Below, in pieces: positions 52,289 to 64,000 of a DNA stretch of 64,000 nt. The stretch covers positions 271,901,655 through 271,965,654 of the forward strand of contig CM061141.1 of assembly GCA_030789695.1 (NCBI GenBank), read 5' to 3'. The translations under genes were made by a program, and so were the position numbers. The notes under the pieces were generated by a model that did no database searches, was not told the DNA's origin, and saw only the letters and a list, made by a program, of their open reading frames with translations. The DNA is from Scilla litardierei. Its lineage: Eukaryota > Streptophyta > Magnoliopsida > Asparagales > Asparagaceae. Within the stretch, counting starts at the first letter, position 1, and each line of letters opens with the position of its first letter.

Positions 52289-52403
52289 GTAACTCTCGAT
52301 CTAGTTGTTTCCTTCCTTAATTAGTTTTGATTATTAGCTTATGTTTGTTGATTGCATATGATTGTTTGCTAGAATAGGGTTTGATTGCTAGACTGTTTGG
52401 TAG
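52289..52403 (+). other. Probable intron 1 between gag and protease (115 bp)
   Basis: GCAG|GTAACTC ... TTTGGTAG|GTGTG. T-rich inside. It interrupts the codon in phase 1 and is needed to connect gag with protease. Unspliced RNA meets TAA ten codons past the donor (near 52318). Confidence 0.65.
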
Positions 52404-54823
52404 GTGTGATTTTGGTTTGCACATTTCCCGCACGAGTCCTCTTTGACTCAGGTGCATCGATGTGCATTATTTCTCGGAGCTTCGTGGAGAAGCATTCCTT
52501 GACGACCTCCCCTCTTCCCAAGAGTTGGAACATCGTTACAGGAAATGGCGTGATCTCGGTGCATCGTGGGTGCAATTCTTGCCCTTTGGTGGTCTGTGGA
52601 CATGAGCTTTACGCTGATTTCATTGTCCACGACATCATCAACTACGATGCAGTGCTTGGAATGGATTGGCTTGCGAGCTTCTATGCTACGATCGATTGTC
52701 GGAGGAAGAAGGTGGTGTTCGAGGTCCCTGGACATCCGGTGTTTGAGTTCAGCCGTGGTAGCAGTTCGCTTGGTCCTGTCAGGTTTCGGGCCAAGCCGGT
52801 GGAGATTGTTGCTATGCAGATGGAGCAGGATAGACCAGCTGTGGTACGTGAATTCGATGACGTCTTCCCCGAGGAGATGTCTGGACTGCCACCCGATCGA
52901 GCTCTCGAGTTTTCGATCGATCTTGTTCCGGGAGCGCAGCCTATTTCGAAGGCACCGTATCGTATGGCTCCGGCAGAGTTGGAGGGGTTGCGTAGGCAGC
53001 TGGATGAGCTCCTACAGAAAGGTTACATCAATCCTAGCGTGTCTCCGTGGGGAGCACCGGTGTTGCTGGTAAAGAAGAAGGATGGTTCGCGTCGCATGTG
53101 TGTGGATTACCGGGAGCTGAATGCTGTGACTATCAAGAATAAATATCCCTTGCCTCGTATAGATGACATCTTTGATCAACTCGGAGGATCGAGGGTGTTC
53201 TCTAAGTTGGATTTGAGGCGTGGTTACCATCAGCTTAAAGTGAAGAAGGACGACATCCCGAAGACATTGTTCAGGACGAAGTATGGTCACTACGAGTTCG
53301 TGGTTATGCCTTTCGGTGTAACCAATGCACCCGCAGTCTTTATAAACCTGATGAATTTGGTTTTCTACGACTTTCTAGACAAGTTTGTCGTTATCTTTAT
53401 TGACGACATTCTGATCTATTCAAAGTCAGAGGAAGAGCATGCATCACACTTGAGGACAGTGTTGGAGATCTTGAGGAAGCATCGTTTGTATGCTAAGTAT
53501 TCCAAGTGCGAATTTTGGCTGGATAGAGTTGCCTTTCTCGGGCATGTGGTGTCTGGTGATGGAATTTCTGTGGATCCCGAGAAGATTGTGGCCATCAGAG
53601 AGTGGCCGGTTCTGCAGTCGGCGTCTGAGACCCGGAGCTTCCTTGGACTTGCAGGATATTATCGACGTTTCATTAAGGACTTTTCCCGGATTGCTGAGCC
53701 GATGACCAGACTGACGCGGAAGGATGTACCATATGTTTGGTCTGATGATTGTGAGAAGGCTTTTGGTATTCTGAAGGAGAGATTGACGACTGCCCCTGTA
53801 CTTGCTGTACCTGATCGGAGTGGAGGATTCGAGATCTTTTACGATGCTTCTGGCAAAGGTCTTGGATGTGTGTTGCATCAGCATATGCATGTGGTTGCGT
53901 ATGCTTCTCGTCAGCTTAAGGCTCATGAGAAGAATTACCCGACACACGATTTGGAGTTGGCTGCTGTCGTGTTTGCACTGAAGATTTGGAGGCACTTCCT
54001 GCTGAGTGAGAAAGTGAAGATCTTCACTGATCACAAAAGCTTGAAGTATATCTTTACTCAGAAGGAGCTCAACATGCGACAGCGTCGATGGTTGGAGCTC
54101 ATGGCAGACTACGAGATTGACTTGCAGTATCACCCCGGCAAGGTGAATGTGGTTCCGGATGCGCTGAGCAGACTTCCAGCGGTAATGATGTTGACTTTGC
54201 AGTGGAGATTGCAGCAGGATTTTTGCGAGACTGGTATCGAGATTATTCTTCCGGGAGAGACTTCTTCGTTGATGAGCATGCAGGTACAGTCGACGATCAT
54301 GGATCGGATAAAGGCTGGACAGGCTGGAGATGCTAAGCTGGTGAAGATTCGGGAGCAGGTGGAAGCCGGTCTGCGAACTGACTTCTTGATTCACGAGGAT
54401 GGTTCATTGAGATTTGGAGCCAGGTTGTGTGTGCCAGCTGGAGATATCAGAGAGGAATTATTGGTGGAGGCACATAGTTCGCCGTATTCTGTGCATCCTG
54501 GTGGCACCAAGATGTACAAGGATCTTCGTCTGAACTTTTGGTGGCATGGTATGAAGAGGAGCGTGGCTCGGAGTGTAGCCAAGTGTTTGGTTTGCCAACA
54601 AGTAAAGGCGGAGCATCAGCGTACGGCAGGGTTGCTACAACCGCTACCGATTCCGGAGTGGAAGTGGCAACACATCATTATGGATTTCGTGACTGGACTA
54701 CCTCGGAGTCCGAAGCAGAATGACGCGATTTGGGTGATCGTAGACCGATTGACCAAATCCGCGCACTTTATTCCCTTCCGAGTAGGACAGTCTACTGAGA
54801 CGCTAGCGAGGAGATATATGGAG

Positions 54824-54892
54824 GTAAATTCTTTTACTCTCCGTTTTACTTCCTTTCCTAGTTTAGATAGTGATGTAACGTGAATCGTGCAG
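54824..54892 (+). other. Probable intron 2 inside integrase (69 bp)
   Basis: GGAG|GTAAATTC ... ATCGTGCAG|GAGATC, phase 0, T-rich, close to the minimum size for plant introns. It lies between the first and second catalytic acids of integrase. The unspliced frame ends at TGA 54881-54883. Confidence 0.65.
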
Positions 54893-55587
54893 GAGATCGT
54901 ACGACTTCACGGAGTCCCCGTGAGTATCGTGTCGGACAGAGACATGAGGTTCACATCTCAGTTTTGGCAGAGTCTGCAGAAGAGCTTGGGTACGAGTCTG
55001 AGTTTCAACACGGCGTACCACCCGCAGACGGATGGCCAGTCCGAGAGGACGATTCAGATTTTGGAGGACATGCTGAGAGCATGCATGTTGGACTTCAAGG
55101 GATCTTGGGAGGACCATCTCCATCACGTTGAGTTTGCCTACAATAACAGCTACCAGGCGAGTATTGGAATGGCGCCTTTCACCGTGCTATATGGAAAGAA
55201 ATGTCGATCGCCACTGAGCTGGGATGACATTGGAGATCGGGAGCTGTTAGGACCGGAGATGATCGTGGAGGCCGTGGATGTTGTGAGGAACATCCGGGAG
55301 AAGCTGAGGATTACGCAGGACCGTTTCAAGCATTGGATCGATGCTAAACGGATGCCTTTGGAGTTTCAGCCTGGCGATCATGTCTTTCTGAAGATTTCTC
55401 CGAACCGCGGAGTTATTCGATTCGGGAAGAGAGGCAAGCTGAGTCCGAGGTACATTGGGCCGTTTGATGTCCTGGAGAGAGTTGGAGCTGTGGCTTATCG
55501 CTTGGCGCTGCCACCGTCGCTTGTGGGAGTTCACGACGTATTTCACGTATCTCAGTTACGTCGATACGTTAGTGATCCACCGTCGCC

Positions 55588-57550
55588 GCTCTGTCGCCCC
55601 GCCTCCGCTCGTGTCTGACCGAGCGGATCGCCCGCACCGACCGACGTTGCAACGTTGCAACGTTGCAACGTTGCAACCCCCGCATCCAAGGCGCCCGACC
55701 GACCGCTCCCTCTGCACCGACCGAGAGCCCGACCCCGCACCGACCCGCTGCGCCGTGCTAGACCGTTCCTAGAGCCCGACCGAGAGGATCTCCCGCATTG
55801 GCTGTGTACGACCGAGAGCCACTCGTCGCAACCCCGCACCCGTCGCACCACTTGCCACCGTGGGCCCCCCAAGTTCTCCAGAGGTATTGTGGGTCCCCCA
55901 TAGGTCCCTAGGACTACTGTGGGCCCCACCTAGGTGCTTGCTCTTCGAGGAATTGCCGCGTACGACGTTGCGACACGTCGTAGCCCGTCTCACACGTGCT
56001 AGCTTTGGAATCTGGAATCGTTGCTCCGGTTGATTGCTCTGAACTTTCCAGCGAGGAATCTAATTGGAATCTGGACTTGGAGCGCGATCTTTTATTCCAA
56101 CCCCTGGCGTCGCTACCCGACGCCAGTGTAGCTTTCGCGTTGTGTTAAGGTAACATTTTGCACCCCTAGGACCCCCAACCCAATGCATGCTAATCAAGAC
56201 TAAAATCAGTATTTTTAAAGTATTTTAAATGTTTTAGAACTCACTAAAGAAGATTAATAAAACGGATGTAGGCCGGTGGACTTGAGCACGTAGGATATCG
56301 TGACTTTGGACTCGTTGTACGATGTTACTCAGAAGTGATACTTGCAGGCAAGTGAAACTTGCCAACTCTTGTGTAGGGCCATGTTTTTAGGCCACTTCCT
56401 TGCTTTTAGCGTAAAAGAGACTAGTCAGTGAAATGATAGCTGGCTAGACGCCTACTTGATCTAGTTTGACAACGAAACTAGATCCGTCACCTAAATTGAT
56501 CTAGCTTGACAACGAAGCTAGATCCAACTCTTTAAACTTGTTAATCATGCATACTAAACTGTCACGTTTACTTTCCTTACCTGTACGCTTTACTACTTGC
56601 CATGTCATGTCATCCATCCATTGAATGTCGCATTCGTAGCACACGCTACAATACTTGTACTTGTACTTCCTTGTCCGGCTAGGTGCACCCCTATGCCATA
56701 CTTGTTAAAAAAACTTCCTGGCTCGTGATCCAGAAGCGAGCATTCCATGTTCGGGGGTAAGGCCCTGGCTCGATACACGTGGAGGGGTAGGGATAAACGG
56801 TCACTTGAGCTTAGGAGTTGGCCCGCGCAGCCACTCTAGCCAAAAGGTGGAATCTCTGTGCACGAGGTGCTTACTTTATTTGTCTTGTACTAGTGAGTGT
56901 TACTTGTAAAACTTGACATCCATGCCATGCTCGTACTTTACTTTACTTTACTTTACCTGTTGCACTCATACTTTAACTGCCATGTCATCGCATCATGCTA
57001 GAACTGCTAGGTTGCTTTACTTTTACCTTCTTTCAGTTTCCTTGCACAAGTCTCTTGTAGACTTGCTGACATGTGCCCCTTGCTCTTTTAGGTGTCACAT
57101 GTTAGACCCTGAGCCAGAGACAGTTGTTGAGGACGAGGTGTTTGCTGACGCTGAGCCTGAGCCTACGTTCGTCGAGGAGTTCGTGGACACCAGAGACCAG
57201 TCTTAGAGACTGTTTGAGTTGTTTTTGCTTTAGGTTGCTGTTAGATGTCGGTGCTTGCACCATTACTTTGTTTTCGTACTTTGTACTTTTGTTGGCCATG
57301 CTGGGGCCTCTTTTAGACTCTTTTATTTTGAGCCTGGTGGCTTTTCTGCGATGTTGAAATTTATTACTATGGATATTCTGAGATTTGTTCTTTGTCTCAT
57401 TTCCTTATTATTATCTTTGTTTCGTTTCGCATTGCAAGGACCTGCAGTTTAAAGTAATTGACGCTTATCGGACTTGCAGCTTTGAAGCTTCAAGTCTGAG
57501 CGGACCTTATCACGCTTCGCCTCCACGTTTTTGGGAAGCGGGGCGTGACA
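55588..57550 (+). repeat. 3' LTR of the Tekay-like element, 5'-truncated
   Basis: It matches 49102-51051 of the 5' LTR with few differences, beginning at CCGCTCTGTCGCC. U3 and TATA are missing. GTTGCAAC is present four times in a row (55644-55676), against two in the 5' LTR (49160-49178). Confidence 0.8.
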
Positions 57551-57831
57551 ATACGAATCATTGATCCTAATGAACCTATACAATGTGCATATTTCTCATT
57601 GATATTTTCACGTATTCTCATTGTTCGTATCGTTCACGTATTCACAATTCACCATCAAACACATCCACACCACCACCACTAAAGTGTTTAGTTTCTCTAC
57701 GTTGGCTTTCTAGTTGATTCAGGCTTGTGGTTTCAACAGATTTCTCCCGAGGATTCGACATCTGGACTCCCAGATTTTACTACTTGTATGGACTCTTGTG
57801 CTTGAGAGAGTGCACCTTTTTGGTCCCATCA
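57551..57831 (+). repeat. Athila 5' LTR, second part
   Basis: It continues the LTR after the Tekay-like insertion and ends CCCATCA, six bases before the primer-binding site. Confidence 0.6.
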
Positions 57832-57837
57832 AGTTTT

Positions 57838-57855
57838 TGGCGCCGTTGCCGGGGA
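57838..57855 (+). other. Primer-binding site (tRNA-Asp) of the Athila element
   Basis: TGGCGCCGTTGCCGGGGA, identical to that of element A on the other strand. Confidence 0.88.
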
Positions 57856-57968
57856 GAACGGTTTGTTACTACGGTTTATTTCATTCAGAGGACCTTCGGT
57901 GAGATCTTTCCACTTTATTGTATATAATTTTTGTTTGCTTTCATATAAAAAAATATTTGTGCTAGTTT

Positions 57969-60900
57969 ATGTGGCATAGGACTCCTAGGACACATAGGTT
58001 GACTCGACGTTTTGATATGGCTAATAATAATATGGATGAAAATTTTAGCAACAACAACGAAAATAATGTGCAACCTGGAGTGCCTAGGACTTTAAAAGAT
58101 TTACTCAGACCCACTAGGACTAGCACTCCTTCATGCTTTGTTTTACCTAACGATGCAAATTCTTTCAATTTTAAACCTGGGGTGATCCAACTCTTACCCA
58201 CCTTTCATGGGTTAGACAAGGAAAATCCATATCTTCATATTAAAGGATTTGAGGAGGTGTGCTTGACATGCTTTGATGGGAAAACTAGCGAGGATACGGT
58301 ATATTTTAAACTATTCCCATTTTCATTGAAAGACAAAGCTAAGAATTGGTTGAATGCATTTCCATCACGTTCTATTACTACATGGATTGATTTGCAGGCT
58401 GAATTTCTAAAGAAGTTTTTTCCTATTCACAGGACACATGGACTGAAGCGGCAGATCGTGAACTTTGCCCAGAAAAGCGAGGAGACATTCTACCAGGCAT
58501 TTGAAAGGTTCAATGAGCTGTTGCTTGCATGTCCACATAATGGCTTCGACAAAAGCAGGATTATTGGCTTCTTCTACGATGGACTGCAGCCGCAGATGAA
58601 GCAATTTGTAGAGATGATATGCAATGGAGGATTCTTTGATAAAGAGCCAGATGAAGCTTGGACGTACCTGGAGGAGATAGCAGAAAATGCGCAGACATGG
58701 GATACTACTTCAGACTACGAGAGAGGAGGCCACTCTGCACCATCCCAGCCTACACGAGGAGTGGTATTCAATTTGAAGAAAGAGGATGCGTTGGAGGCAA
58801 AGATGGAGGCCATGATCTCAAACAGGCTTCATGCCATGAATTTGAAAGAGGCCAAAGCAGTTGAGATAGAGCAGACTTGTGCACTTTGCGACGTTGGAGG
58901 CCATGACACTAGTGCCTGCCCCACAGTTCCAGCTTTGAAGAGCATGCTAGGCAATCCAACGGGGGTGAACCAAGTGTCCACTAACTACCAGGGCTTCAAT
59001 TCCAACAACAAGGGGTGGCGCAACAATCCTAATTTAAATTGGGGCCCCAATCAGTAACCTCAGCAGCAGGCTCCACCAGCATTCAGACAAAATCAATACA
59101 ACAACAATTATCAAGGTGGGAGCCAAAGGAGAGACCATGAGCCAATGCCACAACAACAGATGCAACCATTTGGCGACGCACTTCAGCAGCTCATTCAATT
59201 ACAACAAGCCCAAATGCAGCAACAACATGCTCAATTTCAGGCGCAGCAGAAGCAAAATCAGCAGATGAACGAGGGCTTGGCGAGGCTTACAACGACATTG
59301 GAGAAAGGTAAGCTTCCATCACAATCAATTCCAAATCCTAATATGGGCTCATCTTCTTCTGCAGGTAATAATATGAAGCCATGCCAAGCTGTGTCCACTT
59401 TGAGGAGTGGAAAAGAGATTCAGAAGCCTGACCCACCAAGCAGAGAAGCTGAGCAAGAAGAGTGAATTCAGACCCAAGAAGAGGAAATTCAGGAGCAAGA
59501 GGAGGTGCAGGAAAAGAGCACGGAAGTGGGTTTGAGCAAAAATGTCATTAAAGAGAAGGAACCCGCAGCATATGTACCCGCAGCACCTTTCCCTCATCGG
59601 CTACTTCAGAAAAACAAAGATAAGTATCAAACTGAGATTCGTGAAATTTTTCAGAAGTGCCAGATAAATATTCCATTGCTTGATGCTATTAATCAAATAC
59701 CTGCCTATGCTAAATTTCTGAAAGACTTGTGCACGGTTAAGAGAAAATTGAATGTGAAAAAGAAAGCATTTTTGGACTGAACAGGTTAGCTCTATTGTGC
59801 AACAGAATACACCACCTAAATTTAGAGACACTGGATCACCGACCATCACTTGCACCATTGGCACTAAAAAGATTGGAAATGCTTTATTGGATTTAGGTTC
59901 TAGTGTCAATATCTTGCCATATCCTATTTTTGTGCAGCTTGGGTTAGGACATCTAAAGCCTACATATGTTATATTGCAACTTCCTGATAGATCTATTAAA
60001 GTTCCAAAGGGATGCATTGAGGATGTCCTCGTTCAGGTGGATAAATTTTACTACCCCGCGGACTTTATAGTTCTAGACATCCAAGGACCCCAAACTGCCA
60101 ATGCTACTCCTATCATTCTAGGTAGACCATTCCTAGCGACATGCAATGCTTTAATAAATTGTAGGGATGGTCAACTGAAAATTACTTTTGGCAACATGAC
60201 TTTGGATTTGAATATTTTTTATACTTGCAAGTTGCCACATGTGGATGATGAGGTTGAGAAGGTGCATATGATTGATTCGTTGGTGGATTATTATATTCGT
60301 TCTGAATTTTGTGATGATGCTTCTATTGTTGAGACTTTTATTGGTGATTCTTATGACATATCTTTTGTGCAGGAGAACGTGAAGGAGCTGAAAGCAGTAT
60401 GGGAGCCTAGGTTCGAGGCTTTGCCACCTAATGCATCAATTCAAATTTCATCAGAGGTGGAGGATCCAAAGCCCGAATTGAAGCCACTTCCTGAATATCT
60501 CAAGTATGCCTTCCTAGGAAACGAAAACAGCTTCCCTGTGGTAATATCTTCTAAACTCTCTTTAGAACAGGAAAGCTCTTTACTTGATGTGCTAAGAAAG
60601 CATAGAGGTGCTATTGGTTGGTCCATTGCTGACATAAAAGGTATTAGCCCTATTGTATGCATGCATCACATTTATTTGGAGGATGACGCCAAACCCACTA
60701 GAGAAATGCAACGTAGGTTAAATCCAACATTAAAAGAAGTGGTGAAGGGCGAGGTTCTAAAATTATTGGATGCAGGCATTATTTATCCTATTTCAGACAG
60801 CAAGTGGGTTAGTCCTACACAGGTTGTTCCTAAAAAGTCTGGCCTCACCGTGGTTAAAAATGAGAATAATGAGCTTATCCCAGTTAGAGCCACCACAGGT

Positions 60901-63371
60901 TGGAGGATGTGCATAGACTATAGGAAATTGAACTCCCGAACTAGAAAAGATCATTTCCCTCTTCCATTTCTTGACCAAATTTTAGAGAGGGTGGCTGGAC
61001 ATGAGTACTATTGCTTTCTAGACGGTTATTCAGGTTATTATCAGATTGAGATTGCACCAGAGGATCAGGAAAAGACTACTTTTACCTGTCCCTTTGGTAC
61101 TTTTGCATTTAAAAGAATGCCGTTTGGTTTATGTAATGCTCCAGCTACTTTTCAGCGATGCATGCTCAGTATTTTTGATGATATGGTTGAGAAAATTGTT
61201 GAGGTATTTATGGATGATTTTTCAGTATATGGTAGCTCTATTCATGATTGTTTAACTAACTTTGCTCATGTTCTTGACAGGTGCATTGAAAAGAATCTCC
61301 TATTGAATTGGGAGAAGTGTCATTTTATGACCACAGAGGGACTTGTCCTTGGTCACCTGGTTTCTAAAGATGGTATACAGGTAGACAGAGCCAAGGTAGC
61401 GGTAATTGAGAAGCTACCAAGTCCTAAATGCGTGAAGGACATCAGATCATTGTTGGGACATGCAGGATTTTATAGGCGATTCATCAAAGATTTTAGCGCT
61501 ATATCTCGCCCACTTTGCAACTTACTAACTCTAAATGAGGATTTTATTTGGACACCGGAGTGTCAAATTTCTTTTGAAACTTTAAAGAAGTTGCTGATTT
61601 CTGCTCCCATTTTGCAGGTACCAGACTGGTCCCTACCATTTGAAATAATGTGTGACGCGAGCAATTACGCAGGTGCAGTCCTAGGCCAAAGAAAAGACAA
61701 AGTTCCAGTGGTGATTTACTACGCTAGCAAGACATTAAATGACGCTCAGAAGAACAATACGACCACAGAGAAGGAGTTGCTGGCTGTAGTATTCGCGTTG
61801 GAAAAATTCAGGAGCTATATTCTGGGATCACCTATTTTGATATATACTGATCACTCTGCTTTAAAATATTTATTGTCTAAAAAAGATGCTAAGCCTCGAT
61901 TGATACGATGGATTTTATTGTTGCAGGAGTTCAATGTCATAATCAAGGACAAGAAAGGCGTGGAGAATCTAGTAGCTGACCACTTATCACGATTGACAGT
62001 AGGCCTTGAGTCAGCAGATGTGCCTTTGAAGGACTCCTTCCTGACGAGCATCTTTTTAGTGTTTCCACCTCTCCATGGTATGCTGATATTGTTAATTATC
62101 TGGTAACTGGTAAGACTCCTGACACTTGGTCTCTTCAAGACTTTAAAAGGTTCAAGTACGAGGTAAAATATTTCTTCTTTGATGATCCATACTTATATAA
62201 ATATTGTACTGACCAAATTGTTAGGAGATGCATTCCTGATCATGAAATAACCAGTGTGATACAATTTTGTCATGATGGAGTATGTCGTGGACACTTTTCA
62301 GCGAATAAAACTGTGGCAAAAATCTTGCAATGTGGCTTTTATTGGCCACCTATGTTTAAAGCTACATTTCATTATTGCAAGACTTGTGCTGCATGCCAAC
62401 AATTAGGGGGTATTACTAGACGTAACATGATGCCTTTAAACCCCATTTTAGAAATTGAAATATTTGATTGTTGGGGTATAAACTTCATGGGACCTTTCCC
62501 ACCTTCATTTGGATATGCTTATATTTTGGTTTGTATTGATTATGTTTCTAAATGGGTGGAAGCTATTCCTTGCAGGTCGAACGACACTTCCATTGTGTTT
62601 AAGTTCCTCAAAGAGAACATTTTCTCTAGATTTGGAGTGCCTAAGGCCTTGATCAGTGATGGAGGGTCTCATTTTTGCAACCGCATGTTCGCTACTTTAA
62701 TGAAGAGGTTTGGGGTCACACATAAAGTTTCTACGCCATATCACCCCCAAACCAATGGTCAAGCAGAGTTGGCAAATAGAGAGATCAAAGGAATTCTACA
62801 GAAAACGGTGAATCCATCAAGAAAAGATTGGAGTTTGCGCTTACCTGAAGCATTGTGGGCCTACAGGACGGCCTACAAAACAATTTTGGGGATGTCACCT
62901 TACCGTCTTATTTTTGGGAAGTCTTGTCACTTACCTGTTGAATTGGAACATAGATCTTATTGGGCGATAAAGAAATTGAATTTTGATACTGATTCATCTT
63001 TTTCTTCTCGCAGGTTACAATTATTGGAGCTAGAGGAGCTGAGGAGAAATGCGTACGACAACGCTAAAATATCGAAAGAGAGGATGAAATCCGTCCACGG
63101 CATGATGATCCTACGGAGGGAGTTCACCCCAGGCCAAAAAGTTCTTCTATACAATTCCAGGCTGCACATCTTTCCCGGGAAGCTTCGCTCTAGGTGGTAT
63201 GGACCTTTCACAGTCAAAGAAGTTTTCCCACATGGCGCAGTGCTATTATTGAACGAAAAAGATGGAAGTGAGTTCAAGGTGAATGGCCAAAGATTGAAGC
63301 ATTTTCACGAGCCTTGGACCAAGGAAGCGAGCACCATGGATCTCACAGACCCACCTTCGGGTGGGGACTAA
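57969..63371 (+). pseudogene. Athila gag-pol, broken by stops and frameshifts
   Basis: Gag 57969-59057 has the gag domain (FKLFPFSLKDKAKNWLNAF, WIDLQAEFLKKFFP, FYDGLQPQMKQFVEMICNGG) and a zinc knuckle CALCDVGGHDTSAC. TAA at 59055 and TGA at 59463 interrupt the following Gln-rich part. An extra base near 59776 separates the pre-protease motif from 59797-62106: protease (LLDLGSSVNILPY, ILGRPFLATC), reverse transcriptase (WRMCIDYRKLNSRT, RMPFGLCNAPATF, EVFMDDFSVYG) and RNase H (IMCDASNYAGAVLGQ, YTDHSALKYLL). A missing base near 62045 separates integrase (62106-63371): HHCC zinc region ([17 protein letters not shown]), a core with GINFMGP where GIDFMGP is usual, [11 protein letters not shown] and [10 protein letters not shown]. 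Known: Athila elements encode all replication enzymes in one polyprotein. This copy cannot make an intact one. Confidence 0.9.
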
Positions 63372-64000
63372 TCAGGTGTGTTCTTTCCATGATTCCCTCT
63401 TCCTAACATTGAGGACAATGTCTATTTTAAGTTGGGGGGAGGGTATAACTTTTAGGATTTTTATTTTTTCTCTTTTCTTTTTCCTTTTCTTTTAGGATTT
63501 TATTTTTTAGTTCCCTTTTTGCATTGGAAAAAAAATTTTGAGTTAAAATTTTTTTTTGAGTTAAGATATATCACCGAAATCTATTTTACCTAGAAATGAC
63601 CCTCATGTGATGAAATTTCTCGTTATTTATTCACCACCGTACACTCGTGATTTATTCTCTTCCACCACTATTGTCGAATATTCCAGTCTCATTTGATATG
63701 AATGCAAGTACTTGTGGTGAAATTTTCGTTGATATATCTCAATTGTATGATTAATTGACGACTTAATGAATCTAGAAATTATGGATTAGCAAGTAGTATG
63801 CTTTCATTGGAACACACCAAAGTTCATGCATCAATAATTCATAAAATAATTGGAGCATTGCTTTTCATCTCATATTCATTGCTATTTGCATGCTTTGTGT
63901 GATTTTGGGTAGAAGAATGTACCCCGTCTTTTGAAATGATTAGGATAACCCATTCTTGTGAAAGATTAAAGAAAAGGAAGCTATCTTGCTAAGTTATTTA
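63372..64000 (+). mobile_element. Region after Athila pol
   Basis: Just after the stop codon comes CATTGAGGACAATG, then TTTTAAGTTGGGGGGAGGG (63430-63443), a purine-rich tract typical of the end of pol in Athila/Tat elements. The rest is AT-rich with long T and A runs and has no frame. An env-like gene could follow outside the window. Confidence 0.6.

Larger units (their letters stand above)
51199..55587 (+). pseudogene. Gag-Pol polyprotein of the Tekay/Del-like element, with two introns
   Basis: Gag starts at ATG 51199 and stays in one frame to 52288, but has four stop codons (near 51220, 51316, 51532 and 52138). It shows a gag domain (GPTYFDGSEGPLAAEEWIR, KSRFDEEYFPKAARREMLQR) and two zinc knuckles (CHFCGKTGHIKDQC, CLVCGDPTHAMKEC). 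From 52404 the protease ([13 protein letters not shown]), reverse transcriptase ([36 protein letters not shown]), RNase H ([25 protein letters not shown]) and integrase ([10 protein letters not shown]; after 54893 [15 protein letters not shown] and [14 protein letters not shown]) run with no further stop. Removing 52289-52403 and 54824-54892 restores one frame exactly. The end runs into LTR sequence at 55587. Known: this is the chromovirus group; no chromodomain remains. Confidence 0.85.
48223..57550 (+). mobile_element. Tekay/Del-like gypsy element, 3' truncated, in the Athila LTR
   Basis: 5' LTR 48223-51051, polyprotein from 51199, then a junction at about 55586 straight into the middle of the 3' LTR, which ends at 57550. 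Flanks are ATACT (48218-48222) and ATACG (57551-57555), a duplication with one mismatch. The end of integrase, any chromodomain, the polypurine tract and 879 bp of the 3' LTR are deleted. Confidence 0.8.
46699..64000 (+). mobile_element. Athila element (5' part; 3' end beyond the window)
   Basis: 5' LTR 46699-48222 plus 57551-57831 (about 1.8 kb once the insertion is removed), tRNA-Asp primer site 57838, gag-pol 57969-63371, then a purine-rich tract. The 3' half (possible env-like gene, 3' LTR) lies outside. A Tekay-like element interrupts the 5' LTR. The LTR start TGATTCGGGT is inferred from its mirror, CCCATCA at the LTR end. Confidence 0.7.

Noticed and set aside
53444..54394. 316-codon minus-strand frame opposite reverse transcriptase
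   Set aside because: Shadow of the plus-strand pol gene.

Overview
The window is nuclear DNA of a flowering plant. Only one ordinary host gene is visible, a two-exon BES1/BZR1-family transcription factor closest to Arabidopsis BEH4 (exons 14893-15108 and 11110-11931, minus strand). Almost everything else is LTR retrotransposon DNA, much of it nested. The species cannot be named from the sequence. Protein relatedness, tRNA identities and LTR divergences given here were read by eye; no search, alignment or folding program was run.

Layout. 1-10362: broken Ty3/gypsy pieces, a 4.15 kb gypsy LTR (1371-5521), a SIRE/Maximus-type Copia LTR with the start of its gag (5761-9400), and the 5' end of a small minus-strand gypsy element (9522-10362). 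10363-15785: the BEH4-like gene with its flanks and a 2.96 kb intron. 15786-22478, resuming at 46283-46698: old gypsy elements with a Transposase_28-type (PF04195) gag-like gene. 22479-46277: a 23.8 kb insertion with target-site duplication ATAGA. It consists of a minus-strand Athila-like element (element A) that carries a second copy of its own family (element B, 26299-38207, target-site duplication ACAGG). Each copy has an intact 923-codon gag-protease gene and a second gene (ORF2) with an Athila ORF-1/plant-transposon domain; neither has reverse transcriptase, RNase H or integrase. 46699-64000: a plus-strand Athila element with full gag-pol domains but several lesions. Its 5' LTR is split by a Tekay/Del-like gypsy element (48223-57550) whose polyprotein carries two probable spliceosomal introns.

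How the parts work together. The BEH4-like protein would be a nuclear brassinosteroid-response regulator. Elements A and B look non-autonomous: they provide capsid, protease and ORF2 protein and would need polymerase and integrase from a partner, for which a tRNA-Asp-primed Athila element such as the one at 57.8 kb is a candidate family.

Most unusual signal. In four unrelated LTR families here (SIRE-type Copia, Athila-like A/B, Athila, Tekay-like) the part of the LTR downstream of the TATA box, that is the RNA leader, contains an array of short hairpins. Within a family the hairpins share one loop sequence, but the stems have unrelated sequences held together only by complementarity. Elements A and B also reuse the palindromic CACTCGGCCGAGTG cluster of their U3 region in front of an internal TATA box upstream of ORF2, which suggests a second promoter for a subgenomic mRNA.
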